Shown here one piece after another: positions 24,735-36,539 of a stretch of DNA of 64,000 nt. Each line of letters begins with the position of its first letter. The stretch's first letter is position 1. The notes beneath the pieces are model-generated. The model was not told the origin of the DNA. It saw nothing but the letters and a program-made list of their open reading frames with translations, and ran no database searches. Location: assembly GCA_963930655.1 (NCBI GenBank), contig OZ005619.1:19801752-19865751 (forward strand). Direction: 5' to 3'. The translations under genes were made by a program, and so were the position numbers. This DNA comes from Myrica gale. Taxonomy: Eukaryota; Streptophyta; Magnoliopsida; Fagales; Myricaceae.

Positions 24735-25690
24735 TCAGAAACGTTGACGTAACCCTTTGGGCAAGACAAACTTCCTTCATAAAATGGCATAGGAACAGTA
24801 TTCCATCGGAGGAGATCAGAGAGAATGCAATAGAGTACGTGTACTACCTGTTGTTGAGTAAAACTCGAATAAATTCCTTTTATTTTACTAATACTTTTAA
24901 AAGGAGCAAACTACATAGACTAGTCAGAGAGAACCTCACCTCAGTCCTCACGTACACTCCAAAAAAAAAGAGTTTTCTATATTTTCTCTCTTTCTGACAC
25001 TACTCTCTTAACTAGCTCACTTCTTTTATATCACCCACACATTTACTTCACTCTTACACGATTTCACTCTGTTCCTGTACACACCACAGTTACTCACTTT
25101 TTCAACTTACCCATATGATCAACCATACCTCACTCACCAGCTATTTATAGGGGCTCTTAAGTCGGTAATTTCTTTTAAGTCGGTGGAAAACTTCTCGGGC
25201 AAGGGAGAAACTTCAATTGTCTTCTAGATTATTCCATACTCTAGCCGCAATTTTAAATTTTAAAAAATTCTGTGCTGTATATTTTAACACGTGTCATGCG
25301 CTATATATATAACGGGAAAATAAAATCTCGTACTACAATATCTTGAATTTCGGAAAATATCTTTAATGAAACTGTACGTTGGGGATTTGACCAAAGAAAA
25401 TATCTTCTTCTAAACTTTGATTCTTTTATAATTTTTAACTGGGAAGTGAAATTTGAAAGCTTAAGTTGGTGCATAAATATACGAGGGCATGCAGAACAGT
25501 ACTTGGTAGGTTTAATTACTGGAATTAATACTGTTTTCCATACTGTGAGTCGATTGATCTTCAAGGCTCCAATTGGGGAGATATTTTATAGACCAACGGA
25601 AAATCTAATATTTGAAAATGTCGATCGATAGTCCAAACTTCTGAATCGAAATTAATTGCTAAATATTTTCCGAAATTCGTCTCCCGTACA
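24735..25690. other. Gene-free stretch left of copy 4
   Basis: AT-rich sequence in which I see no exon, RNA gene or repeat boundary. It forms the 3' flank of copy 4. Confidence 0.4.
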
Positions 25691-25719
25691 AACAAGCCTA
25701 CCACGACTTTTGAGTGTTT

Positions 25720-27894
25720 AAAAACTACAAGAGTGACCTTTGGTTCCAGTTATATGGGAATTAAAGGAGGGTGACGTACTCCTTGTTGCTGGAATTTCTA
25801 TCATGACGAAAATTTGGGGTATGCATGTACATTCCAAAGTCATTGAGTTGATTGCTACCAAAGTTCGCATCACATTGAAGGTGTTGGAGGCACTGAAGCA
25901 AACAGTACTGACTTGATTCAATGAAATTTACATTCTCCTGGGCTCAGTTATTGATCTGGATAATAATAAAGTAAGAAACCTATCAAATGCACCAAACTAG
26001 GAAACCAATTTTAGATAAACATATAAATTATTCAAAATGTTTTTCAATAGAACACACAAACCTCCATTTTAGTTTGATTGCAGGCAACCTTAATTTATTA
26101 ATGCTTCGATATCTTCCTTGCCCAATTTTTGAGGACTCGTCAAATCATATTTAGCTTCTTCAATCCTCTTTTTTTTTGGTGAGTAACTTCTTCAACTTCA
26201 GAAACCAAGAACCTAGGGAACTGCGGCATCTGTCTAGTTGTGGAATCTTGCCGCTGCTGGTTAATTCCTTTCAGCACTTCAGCTTCTTTCAGCGCATTAT
26301 TAAGCTCCATCTGTAACTTTTGAATATGGCTCTCTAATGATTCTTCCCGTTGTTTGGAAGTCCCGAGTTCTTTCCTGAGCCACTCTCTCTCTTTGGCCAG
26401 CATTTCCTCAACTTCTTTTCTTTGTATCCACCCCTCTTGAGCCTGTTGATTGGATCATATATAAGATTTTGGAACTCCAAAAGTTGAAGAGAATTGTCTA
26501 GACTACCATATCCATTAGGCATTTTAATCTTAAAATCAAACCCTAATTTTGATCATATCTTTTCATCTTTGATCCTTAATTTGCATGCTTCATGACATGT
26601 ATAGACATTTATATTGTATTCTGTGTGTGTTAGCATGTGTGTACCAGAAAAGAATATTTTGTACGAACATTAGAAGAGCTTGTTGATCCTGTACTTGCAA
26701 TAGAATGCGAAGACGGAGATCCGAACACCACAGTGGAAGGGCGTCCTGAATCACCCGCGGGAGGCAAAGAGAACAAGTCGAGATCATGATTCCACCAACT
26801 AATCTCTTTACCCAAGGATGAAGGATCCATTGCTGCACCCTTTCCGGTTTCAGAAGATGAAGACTTTTTGGTGCCATTTAGCAAAGTTCGAATGCTGTGG
26901 AAGAAGCTTGTTCCCGTGCTGTCGGCCCTTTCGTGCCGACACGTAACAGATCGCGATTGTAAACCGAATTGTTGTCCAGTTCCACCACTATCCGGCCTAT
27001 TAAGCTGCTCAGAAACTGATCTCCGGTAGATTGAGAGCCCAATTACAATGTTTGCACGACTTGATTCATTACTGTGATATGGTACTAATTGCCTAATAGA
27101 ATTAAGACATTGAAGAGGCCGTCTGCATGAGTTGATTTATTACGTACTCGCTGTACATATACGCAACGTGCATCTCAATAAAATTAAGAGTCAAAAAGTA
27201 TATGTGAGAACGAAGATCAGCCCCAAAGTTTAATGTTCATAGAGGCTTAGGAGTTTCTCCACTTGAATATTTATACACAAATATCATTGCGAAGTGCAAA
27301 TATTAGCAAAAGTGGGTAGCAAAGGCAAACCTGGAGAGGATGTAATGGCCACCGCAAATAAATTGTATGTGAGAATAAGCAGGTGCTTTTTCGCACACAT
27401 ACCTAGCTTTTTTAGACCTGACCTCTGTCATGTTTCTGCAATATCGAGCAATATTTGTCATCTCAAATATCCAAAGATCGATGAATGTACAAAGTTTTTG
27501 GAACCATTGAGAGATGCTAATTAAATTATTTTTTTTAAAAAAAATACTATTCTAGCTATCTATTATGACGTAGAAAATAATGATCATGAGTACCAAACCA
27601 TCAGGCAAACAAAGGAGTTATATATATATATTCATTACTAAGTTGGGAAGCCAAACTGTTTCACGACGTCGTTCTGGACCAACTCGCAGTGAACATTATA
27701 ACAAATTATAAGAACCACCGTTCCAACAAACCAAGAAGTTAGGCATGTCGAATGGCCCTGGTACTCTGTCTACCTGTGATTGAGTACTGTTTCTATATAC
27801 TTTATATTTATTTTTTTATTTACTTGTGCTCTAAGATTTCGTCTTTGGGTATCATGAAACAGCTTTAAAATCTATGATCGATATTCACCGTGCA

Positions 27895-27931
<37 letters not shown>

Positions 27932-28459
27932 AAGTAGCTAGTTAAGTTGATCATTATGGAAAAAATTGTTATTTGGTAGTTTGTACTTTTTGTAGCGTCC
28001 ATCTGCTGTTGCTCCCATAACAAGCTGCCTGATTCCACGCTGATAAATAAGCTCCACAATTCCCTTCTCGACAGACTCCATTTCGATGTGTAGTAGTTTC
28101 TGTGCATTTACCTAGATTTGAAAGTTCAGCTAAAACAAATTAGAAATTAAGCCCATAAACCAGAGTCTCATAAGGAAGTACTCTACACATCACTTTCCGT
28201 CTGGTTCAACAGCCAAATTTAATTGGAACTCGAGAGAAAGCATTTTAATTTTGCTCTATAATTTAGGGTGTATTATATGATGTTTCCCCCAAAAAGAAAA
28301 TGCAGTAGAGGTGGAAGGAGGAGTTTTTTTCTTTTACCTCCCATTGTCTACAGATACGAAGGTATCCATCCAGGATGTGATGCATTTCTCGCCTTTCAGC
28401 CTCCCGGTATTTCTTCACTTCCGTTTCGGCCAGTGCGTGTACCGGATATTTTGCACCCA
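25720..28459 (-). pseudogene. USP-kinase gene, copy 4 (exon 1 lost, kinase decayed)
   Basis: Minus-strand relic whose middle is well kept. Exon 2 (28338-28459), exon 3 (27987-28111, one extra codon), exon 4 (27331-27435) and exon 5 (about 26660-27085, Ser-rich linker) are open with good splice sites. The coiled-coil/glycine-loop exon (about 26060-26440) is open through the coil but then frameshifted: the loop KIGQGRY is only readable in another frame. A degraded kinase fragment with the DFG region is at about 25780-25890. Exon 1 is absent: where it should lie, the sequence jumps into the 328-bp repeat unit 2. Promoter-like sequence shared with copy 2 resumes at about 29455. Confidence 0.75.
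27895..27929. repeat. (AT)n microsatellite
   Basis: Uninterrupted AT dinucleotide run in the intron between exons 3 and 4 of copy 4. Confidence 0.9.
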
Positions 28460-28582
28460 CTGCAAAATCCCCAGGCAAAAAAGAAGAAGCGAAAACCAAA
28501 TAGTTTCCACGTTAAAATAGTGATAACAGTACTGAGCAAGATAAAGCAAATTCTCCGAGACAGAAGTGAGAATATTCTCCAA

Positions 28583-28910
28583 CATAGTATAGTATAGTTT
28601 TGCTACATCGGGAATATTTCATGAGATCTAAATTTCGAGCTATATAAAATAATTGAATTTTTTTCTCTCTCTTCATTTTACATTTTAACATGATTAATTC
28701 CGTATAATGTGTCAACAAATTATTTCAAATTATCATTAACATGACTATGCGTTACACATTTATGGTATTAGTAGTAGTACTGTAAATTTGTAAGTATAAA
28801 TAATTATTTAATTGAAGATATTCAGTCCTTTTCATCGAAGTTAACGAACACGAGAAAAGCCAAAAGCCATTGTTTGAAATATCAACAACAACCAGCTCAT
28901 ATCTCTATAT
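28583..28910. repeat. 328-bp direct repeat, unit 2
   Basis: Second copy of 24397-24724. It lies directly upstream of exon 2 of kinase copy 4, in the place expected for the first intron and exon 1. Confidence 0.85.
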
Positions 28911-29454
28911 TGATTTGATGCTGGACACCTCTTCGTAATTCGTTTCAAAATTGGTCGCTTCGGTTACGTACTATGTGAGAACTGGAACGTTGCAGAACTA
29001 CATATATATGTTTTTTTTTTTTAAAAGAAGTAACGTTGCAGAACTTGGGTACAGAACAGGTTTAGGTTAAGAGGGTTACGGTTAGGGTTTAGAGAGAGAG
29101 CGCGCGCGCGTGCATGGTACGCGAATACGTCGCAACAGCATAAGAATAAAAGCGAAGCGAGACAGACAGGTGAGAGGCGTCACCATGGTGTGAAGTGTGA
29201 ATTGGGGTTAATGGAGCTAGGCTAGGGGAGGGTATAGAACAGGAGCCCTAAGCCCCCTCGTCGCAAGCAAAGCTCCTTTCTGATTCACTTTACGTCATGT
29301 CCATCCACAGCAGCATGATTGAATGCAAGGGACCAGAAAAGAGGGAATAAACCGATGCTACGTAGATTTTTCTTTAAATAAAGTTAGGAAAATTATTTTA
29401 ATTTTAACCGACAGTGGAAAGTCATATTCAGTTTCCCAGCCAAATATTTAAACC

Positions 29455-31720
29455 TCACCAAAAATAATCATCTTCCACCTTGCGAAGAGACTATAAAAGA
29501 ATTATCAAATTTCTAGACAAATTAACATAAATTAAGCGTATATAAGAAAAGTTATAAAAGATGAACGGGTAAAAATTTGTATTGGTTTTGTCAAGTTTTT
29601 ATTAAAATTTATACAATATGTAAAAAATGGGTCTAACTCAACTTTAAAAGATACATTGAGTCTAACTCAACTTCAAAAGATACATTGATGAGTGAGGGAG
29701 GACACAACCTTATAAGGAGTACATTGACTAACTTCTCTAGCAATACGAGACAAACATATTCTAAAGTACCCGCACACCTTTTATATATATATATATATAT
29801 CTTATTCGGTGCAGAAGGATTTGCTTGTCTGGACTCTTCTGTGGGTACGTATACTAGTCCTCGCCAGGGTAGCATAGACCCGAAATGACTTGAATTTTAA
29901 AGCACAAGGAAAACCAAATATTGTACCTTTCATACATAAACAAATATTACAAGAAGTCAAGACGACACTGTTTCGCTGTTATATGTGGAGAGCTATATTA
30001 TTGTATGATGAATTTTTTTCTTCGTTTTCTTCAGAATTTAAATTCTAAGAAATCTGTGCAATATTTAAGCAACATTGGTAACAAAATGGCTGATATGCAT
30101 TGGAATTGTCTTTGGATATATGCAAAATGTCATAAGAATTGGTGAATCTCTAAAATAGATAGTTCTGCATAAAGTATTAGTAAAGTAGTCATCCAAACCA
30201 ATTATGAAGCTAGATCATCAAATATTTATATAACATAATTTGAAAGCGCCAATCCCGTCTCTCTCTCTCTATATATATATATATAATACCCTCAAATGAT
30301 CGGTGGCAGAATCAGGACCCAATTTAAAGTGGGAGAACTACTAAAGCGAAATGATTAAAAAAAAATCCTTACGTAACGTGGAATATATCTTAGTTAAAAT
30401 ATCGAAAATTAAGGGCTAAACGCATTAAAAATATTGAAATAAAGTTATCGTACTATTTGCTGAGGCTGAGAGGTGACAATTAAATCTTACGGGCTTACGT
30501 CTTGTAAAAACGTAAAATAACTCCGTTCATAATAATTTCCAAAAATTTTCCTACAAATTACACCACATACTCTGAATGATGTGGGTGGCTCTCCAATAAA
30601 CAGAGATCCACAATTGTTACTCAACCCATGACCCAGATAACAAATCATATCAAATACGACCCTTTCTCCTTTCCACAATGGTTGCAGTGCACTCTTTTTT
30701 TTTATTACAACTTATACTTTGCCAACTTCCTCGTTTGGTCTCCATTCCCAACAATCAGTTTGAAGTATAAGTTTGGTCTATGTGTGGCCACCTTGGGCTC
30801 CTAACTACACGATTGTAGTTTTAAACATTCCACACATTGCACATCCTCAAAGTGGTCAACTTTGTAGAAGAACTAAAATATTATATCCACAATCTATGAC
30901 TCGCAAGTTCCACGAAACTTCCATATTGTATCAATCGGAAAAATAAAATATCAATTAATATACATAGGAAATTGCGTACCTAAAGAAATTTCCACTCTCT
31001 AGAAAGTTCATCGTACACGAGTTGATTTCCTGCTTTGAGAAGGCTCTGTTTCAGTTTTGCCAAGGAGGAAGACTTCACCTTGAGTCTTCTTTCAATCATA
31101 TCCTCAACTGGCTCAACATCAGCATACTTAACTGCATCAGAAACCCTATTCAAATTGCGGAGCCCCACAACCTCTCTCTAAAGCAAACAGTCATGCTCTC
31201 TAACTCTCCCTCACAATAGAACCATTCACAAATCAGACCTTATCAAAGAGCAACCATGAAATACATAAAAACACAAAATTTAAAGAGAAACCACGCAATA
31301 CCCAATTGAAAAAACTTGTTTTGAACCTAACTTATGCACAGGAACCAAAATGACGACAACCCACCAACAGCAAATCTACAGGGAAAATAGGAAGAGGAAA
31401 CGCTAAATGCGGTGCCCCGCAACCAAATGCGGGCTTTGATAATTTTTTTTTAAAAAAAATGCGGGTTGAGCTCAGTCTTTGGGCAGGCCAGGGGCGGGCT
31501 AAGGGGGCACGCACTCATAGGGGCAAAAAAAAATGCCAGAACCAACCGGGGTGGTGGCTCTTATTCGCCTCGGGCCTGATTCCGCCACTAAAATTGATTA
31601 GCTTAAGTCACTCTCTCACTCCATAAACAAAGGATGTGGTACACCCACAAAATGCCATTCACAATTAGCTATCTAATATTGTAAAACTTTCGCACTCAGA
31701 TATAATATCATATCTTAACA
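29455..31720. repeat. Duplicated 5' region of the kinase genes, split by an insertion
   Basis: 29455-30215 and 31620-31720 match, in order, the upstream region of copy 2 (about 12650-13520). Shared blocks include the 'cctcaccaaaaat...catcttccac' start, the acccgcacacct block, the cttctgtgggta block, the aagaaatctgtgcatttaagcaacattggta block and the acaaaatgccattcacaatt end. It is the orphaned promoter side of copy 4 or its ancestor. The two parts are separated by the segment at about 30310-31575. Confidence 0.65.
30310..31575. mobile_element. Unclassified insertion with short inverted ends
   Basis: The left edge reads GGTGGCAGAATCAGGACC and the right edge, reversed, GTGGCGGAATCAGGCCC. These ends match over about 16 bp and resemble termini of hAT/CACTA-type elements. 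The segment interrupts the duplicated promoter region of copy 2. It has a 62-codon open frame on the minus strand (30980-31168) that I do not recognise, and no transposase motif. No target duplication was found. Confidence 0.45.
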
Positions 31721-32472
31721 TCTTAAAATAATCCATGACCGAGAAGCTTAACTTTATGTGAGCATTGTATCTTTGTAAAGCAATGAAGAGTCAAATTCAG
31801 TACATCAACCCACATGCATAACCATGAGCACAGATGACAACACGTAGGGAGGATATTGGAGGATTGTGTAATACTTGCACTGACGCACAGAGAATGTGAT
31901 TCATTCATCTGGATCACAATATTAAAGTAAAAAACCTATCAAATGCACGAATTTACGAAACCAACTATACATTAATATCTAGATAACCACTTAAATGATT
32001 TAACTGATGATTTTAAAAGGATTAATACCCAAATATCTATTTCGAATTCTGTGGTGCGCATTGCCCGGCCGCCAGCAGATTTCTAGCAACTTGGTTTGAC
32101 GCAGCTGACCAGCTTTATTAATGCAATGTTTTGGGGTCTCGTAGAAGCCATCTACGCAGCTACTTCAAGTTTTCTTTTTTCTTTTTTTTGTTGGTTAAGT
32201 AGCTCCTTAATTCAAGTTTAGAAAGCAAGTGCTCAGGGAACTCAGGCGCGCATCTGTCTACTGGAAGAGTACTAAAACAACTAAAGGAATTTGGACTCAA
32301 TGAATTGTATTTTTCTTAAAGGAACTCGTGTACTCTACAAGAGCATATATAACATGCCTCTTTTACATTATTTAACTAGTTGAAATACAAAACTGTTATC
32401 TTGGACTATTTGATCCGGCTTTTTATCTTCTCTGTTGAAGATTTAAATTTGTTATCCACAATAAGGACCCGC

Positions 32473-32694
32473 GGGTTGACCCGTTTTACTGCTGATTCGC
32501 GAATAAGATTTGGTCGACTTGTTTATGTAGCGGTCAACTGCTACATGAACAGGTCGATGGCTACATTCAGCGGTCGACCGCTTTATGAAGTGGTCGACCG
32601 ATACTTGTAACGGTCGATCGGATCTCATTCGCGGGTCAGCAAGTATCGGTCGATCGGATCTCATTCGCGGGTCAACAGTAAAACGGGTCATCCC
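32473..32694. mobile_element. Foldback MITE with GGTCGACCG core
   Basis: Inverted termini of about 37 bp (32473-32509 and about 32657-32694), both reading gggNtgacccgttttactg inward. The centre holds several GGTCGACCG/GGTCGATCG palindromes separated by ctacatga-like spacers, as in the otherwise different element at 14357-14750. No clear target duplication was found. Confidence 0.6.
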
Positions 32695-33022
32695 TCATTA
32701 ATTAACGTGACAATATCACAACCCTTGAATCTTTAAAATTCAATCACATCAGTCCACCAGCACCGTAAACGTCAGCACCATAACCCAACCCCCCTATTTT
32801 GACCCGTACTTGCCTGACATGATATTGAAGAGTGATCGGTTGCCCTTTGATCAAAACTAAAGTGGCAGTCAAATGCATTTCTAACAAATCAAGCATCCTG
32901 TGGGTACAATGATGACCGTAAATTTCAAAAAAGTTTTAAAAATTTTGGATAAATTTTATTATTTAAATTATATTATCGTAAAATTATTATTACTATAACT
33001 TAAAGGATTACTTTTACTCTGA

Positions 33023-33232
33023 TATGGTCTTGTTTGAGCCTCGATAATTTAGGCCCAAAAATTTAAGTTTAATAATAAAAAATTCATCACATAATTTTTT
33101 ATTATTATAATATTTATTAAAAATCTTCTATCTTTTCACTTTTTCACCAAATTCCATAACATATTTTTACTTTATAATATTTCTCAAACCCCAATACCCA
33201 AAATTTTCACCCTCAAACATCCTCATGTAAAT
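33023..33232. mobile_element. MITE related to 51934-52118
   Basis: Starts with tgtttgagcc and ends with ccctcaaacat; the interior blocks cactttttcaccaa, tttactttataatatttc and aaaattttcaccctcaaac are shared with 51934-52118 in the same order. It lies in the remnant of kinase copy 5. Confidence 0.6.
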
Positions 33233-34548
33233 ATATAATGTATAATTATTTGAATTATATTACTAACATAACAAAAGCATAGTGACAAACATGGTGAAGA
33301 TATAGTTGCCTTTGCTAATAAATTGTATGTCACAATAATCAGGTGCATGTTCGACCAAATATTTAACTTTAGTAGTCTTGATCTCTGTAACATTCCTGCA
33401 AAAATGAATTACAGTTGTAATCTCACTCTAAAGGTTAATGTATGTGCTTCAGAAAACCATTGAATATCGATGCTAATTAAATAAGGTTTAAATAATGAAC
33501 CTTATTGTAATTTCTGTCACAATTTATAATCTGGCCGGTCTGTCTGGATCTGCAGCTTATGATTCCTATCTTTTATTTATTTTTTTATTCACTTAATTTT
33601 CAGTATTACTAGCTATTAAGATATATATATATATATATATATAAAGCTTGAGATGGCAAAAAAAAAAATCTTATTTGGTTTATGAGTAGAACCCTGTTTT
33701 CTGCTACTCCCACGCAAGGTGCCGGATACCATGCTGTGAAATAAGCTCTAGGATTCCCTTCTCAACAGAGTCCATCTCGATGTATAGTTTTGTTGCCTGT
33801 ACGTACGTACCTTAGATGTCAAAAAAAGCAGTGCGAAAATTAAGTCAGAATTAAGATTAATGGCAATTGTTTAAATCCAGAATCTCAAAAAATAAACTCT
33901 CTAAATTCTTAAACCCTGCGACCAAATTAACTAATTGGAAGCTTTTCATGGTAATTAATTAATTACACAACTTAATTTGTCCGGCCCCTAGTTTCGAATT
34001 GTTCTAAAAAAAAAAATCAATCTGTAGAGGGGGTCACGAGCCCGAGGGAACCAAAGCATTTCCTAACAAAAGTCTAGTTAGGCTACTGCTTATACATGCA
34101 TGTATATGTGATCGTAAATTACTAAAATATGGACGGGATCATGTATATCATGCAGTTATAGCTCATTTTTGGAGAAAATTACTATTACATTTTTAATCTG
34201 CAGCCCTTGATGAACATCTAATTATTTTTTGTTTAGTTATACTTTCTACTTGTCAATAAATATTCCAATAAGATGCTTCTTAGCATCACTTTACAGCTCA
34301 TTTTCTAAATATTTTGGGAGCAGGTAATTCATTTCTTAGACCCATGATTTTTATTAGTATTCACATTTTATTTGTTGGTTTGTAGTGATAAATTTACCCA
34401 AATATGTTTATAATTAGTAAGAATAAATTGACTTGAATTATGAATGCATTGACATTTGATATGAATAAATTTATACACTACTATTCCTATTCACTAAAAC
34501 TAATAGATAAATAATTTTTCAGGTTTCGTAAATAATTTTATATCACAT

Positions 34549-35267
34549 CATGGGCAAGCCAAAAACAATTTATGCATTTTTTAAGAAAAAGAATGTTGAT
34601 TTGGGTTCTAAGATGTCTTCCTCGTCTTGTAATCCTCAACCTCTAATTCTTGAGCAAAAGCAACGCCCTTCTAAGATTCCAAGGATTGAATCTCAAGAAG
34701 TTAATATTACTACTATAGAACGTGATCTAAGAAAACGTATTTAGATATGTGAACATCCAGTTAATCAACAAGATGTAATTAGAAAAGCTTATCTTAAGGC
34801 AGATCCATATCAATATATTCCTGCAGTTGGTACTGAGTATCCATTTACAGAATTTGGAAAAAATCGTCGACGATTTTCTTCATCGTGGTATAAGTAATTT
34901 CCTTGGTTGGAATACTCTCTTATAACTGATGATGCATATTGTCTCTATTATTTTCTAGATTGTCCTTATGCATATTATGTACATTGTATGACTCATCAAA
35001 TACAACTAGTATTGGTTGCAGTAGCAAGAGATGTAATGCCGGTTTGTGATTTTTTTTATGAAACTAAGATCCATTGTTAATGTTGTTGGTGCCTCTTGTA
35101 AGCGCAATGATGAACTACATGTCAATCAAGCAACTGAAATTGCACATTTAATTGTCATTGATGAACTTGAAACCGGAATAGGGGCAAATCAAATTTATTT
35201 TTAATCATATTATTTAAAATAATTTTCGTTTCTGTCCACCCTATACAAAGTTTCTGGCTCCACCACT
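34549..35267 (+). pseudogene. hAT-type (MYM/DUF4371) transposase relic
   Basis: Plus-strand fragments match, as I recall the family, plant hAT-like transposases with a zinc-finger MYM/TTF-like start. A start MGKPKTIYAFFKKK is followed by a KIPRIE-type motif, DPYQYIP, a RRRFSSSWY...WLEYS block, an HCMTHQIQL block, and near the end VNVVGAS and ATEIAHLIV. The frame is broken by several stops (first TAG at 34742-34744), and large parts, including the catalytic and dimerisation regions, are missing. A likely right terminus (agtggtggagccagaaac on the minus strand) is at about 35249-35267. The left terminus was not found. Confidence 0.6.
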
Positions 35268-36539
35268 AATTGTTCTCTCCTATTGCTACGCGTACTCTAA
35301 ACTAATAGGTCCGTCACTTATATATATATAAACCATCTGTTTGGATATTTTAAGCTAGTAGATGACTTAATTTAGTGCTTAATTCTTTTGTGCAAAATTT
35401 GAATATGTCACCACTCCTGATCTATGACAGACTTTGTACGTCGGATATATATGTATAGGGCCTGGAATTCAAACTTCGACTCACAACATGACTTACTTGC
35501 CAGTCAAGATATATATCCCTTGGGACAAGTAAACAATTTCTTTGCAAAGAAAAATATAACCACAAAGTGTACTAATTAAAGAGAGATCAGAAGAAACATT
35601 AATATAATATACGTACCCCCCATTGGCGACAGATACGAAGGTATTTGTCCAGGGTGTACGTTATGCATCTCTTGCTTTTCATTTTCCCTTTCTCTCCTCA
35701 TCTTCCTTTCGTCCAGTTGTGGGCCAGAACTTTTGCACCCACTGAAACCAAGGAAAAAAATTAATGAAACAGATCATTAAAAATAATGATGGGAACTTAA
35801 ATTAATTACAATTATCAAGCGAAACTGGGTTCTTCCATCAAGACAAAAGTGCGGTTTAGCCGTGATGAACATGTTACAGGTTCATTTGTTTAGGAGACCG
35901 GGGCCAGACCTTATAAGTAAGTTAGAATATTGATCAATATGATCTCCTGAATTACAGAAAACCTAGATTTCAGTCTCCTCAAGTACTGTCCCTAATTAAT
36001 TTTCCAAGTCTCTTTAATTTCAAGTGGTTTCACGAGTCCAGTTCTAAACCTTTCTTTTCCCAGAACAAGACGAAATACCTGGTAAATTTCAGAACAGTAC
36101 GTACGTACTGATCGTCAAGAGGCATGCATATAACTTTTAAGTTTTCATTTGGAGTACTTCAACTGAATCCGCTTTGCAGGCTGATGAACGTGAAGGATGC
36201 AAAACCTTAATCCTCTAAAGGTGTCTAAAGCCCATACCAGGTTTGATCTGCACTTTTCCACCTCTTTTCCTTCAGAAATTCCTCTGTTTGAATCACTTGG
36301 GATATTCAGGAACATGTCAAGAATCAAATTTTCGAACGTTTTGAGTATATCGAGTAATCTGAGAAAAGACTTTTCTCAACTGAGAAATCGAAAGCATATA
36401 TATTCGAAGGACCAATGCTTGTCTTCCATACATAAAAATATACTCAGTCGAGCCCAATCTCGTTTTCCCATTTCCAGTGATGGAATCACGGGACCGAATA
36501 AACCAATGGTTTTGTCGAATCTCAAACCTTAGCCTGGAG

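Larger units (their letters stand above)
31740..36300 (-). pseudogene. USP-kinase gene, copy 5 (heavily decayed)
   Basis: Minus-strand remnants in the same exon order. Exon 1 is at about 36155-36290 (GKEVEKC, FCILHVHQPAKRIQ; its normal start and donor are missing). Exon 2 (about 35625-35745) is frameshifted early (TGA after about 14 codons). Exon 3 (about 33695-33800) ends in stops. Exon 4 (about 33295-33400) is open but its donor GT is gone (AT). A glycine-loop/coiled-coil remnant lies at about 32045-32260 and a kinase trace at about 31840-31900. A hAT relic (34.5-35.3 kb) sits between exons 3 and 2, and a foldback MITE at 32473-32694. Confidence 0.7.
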
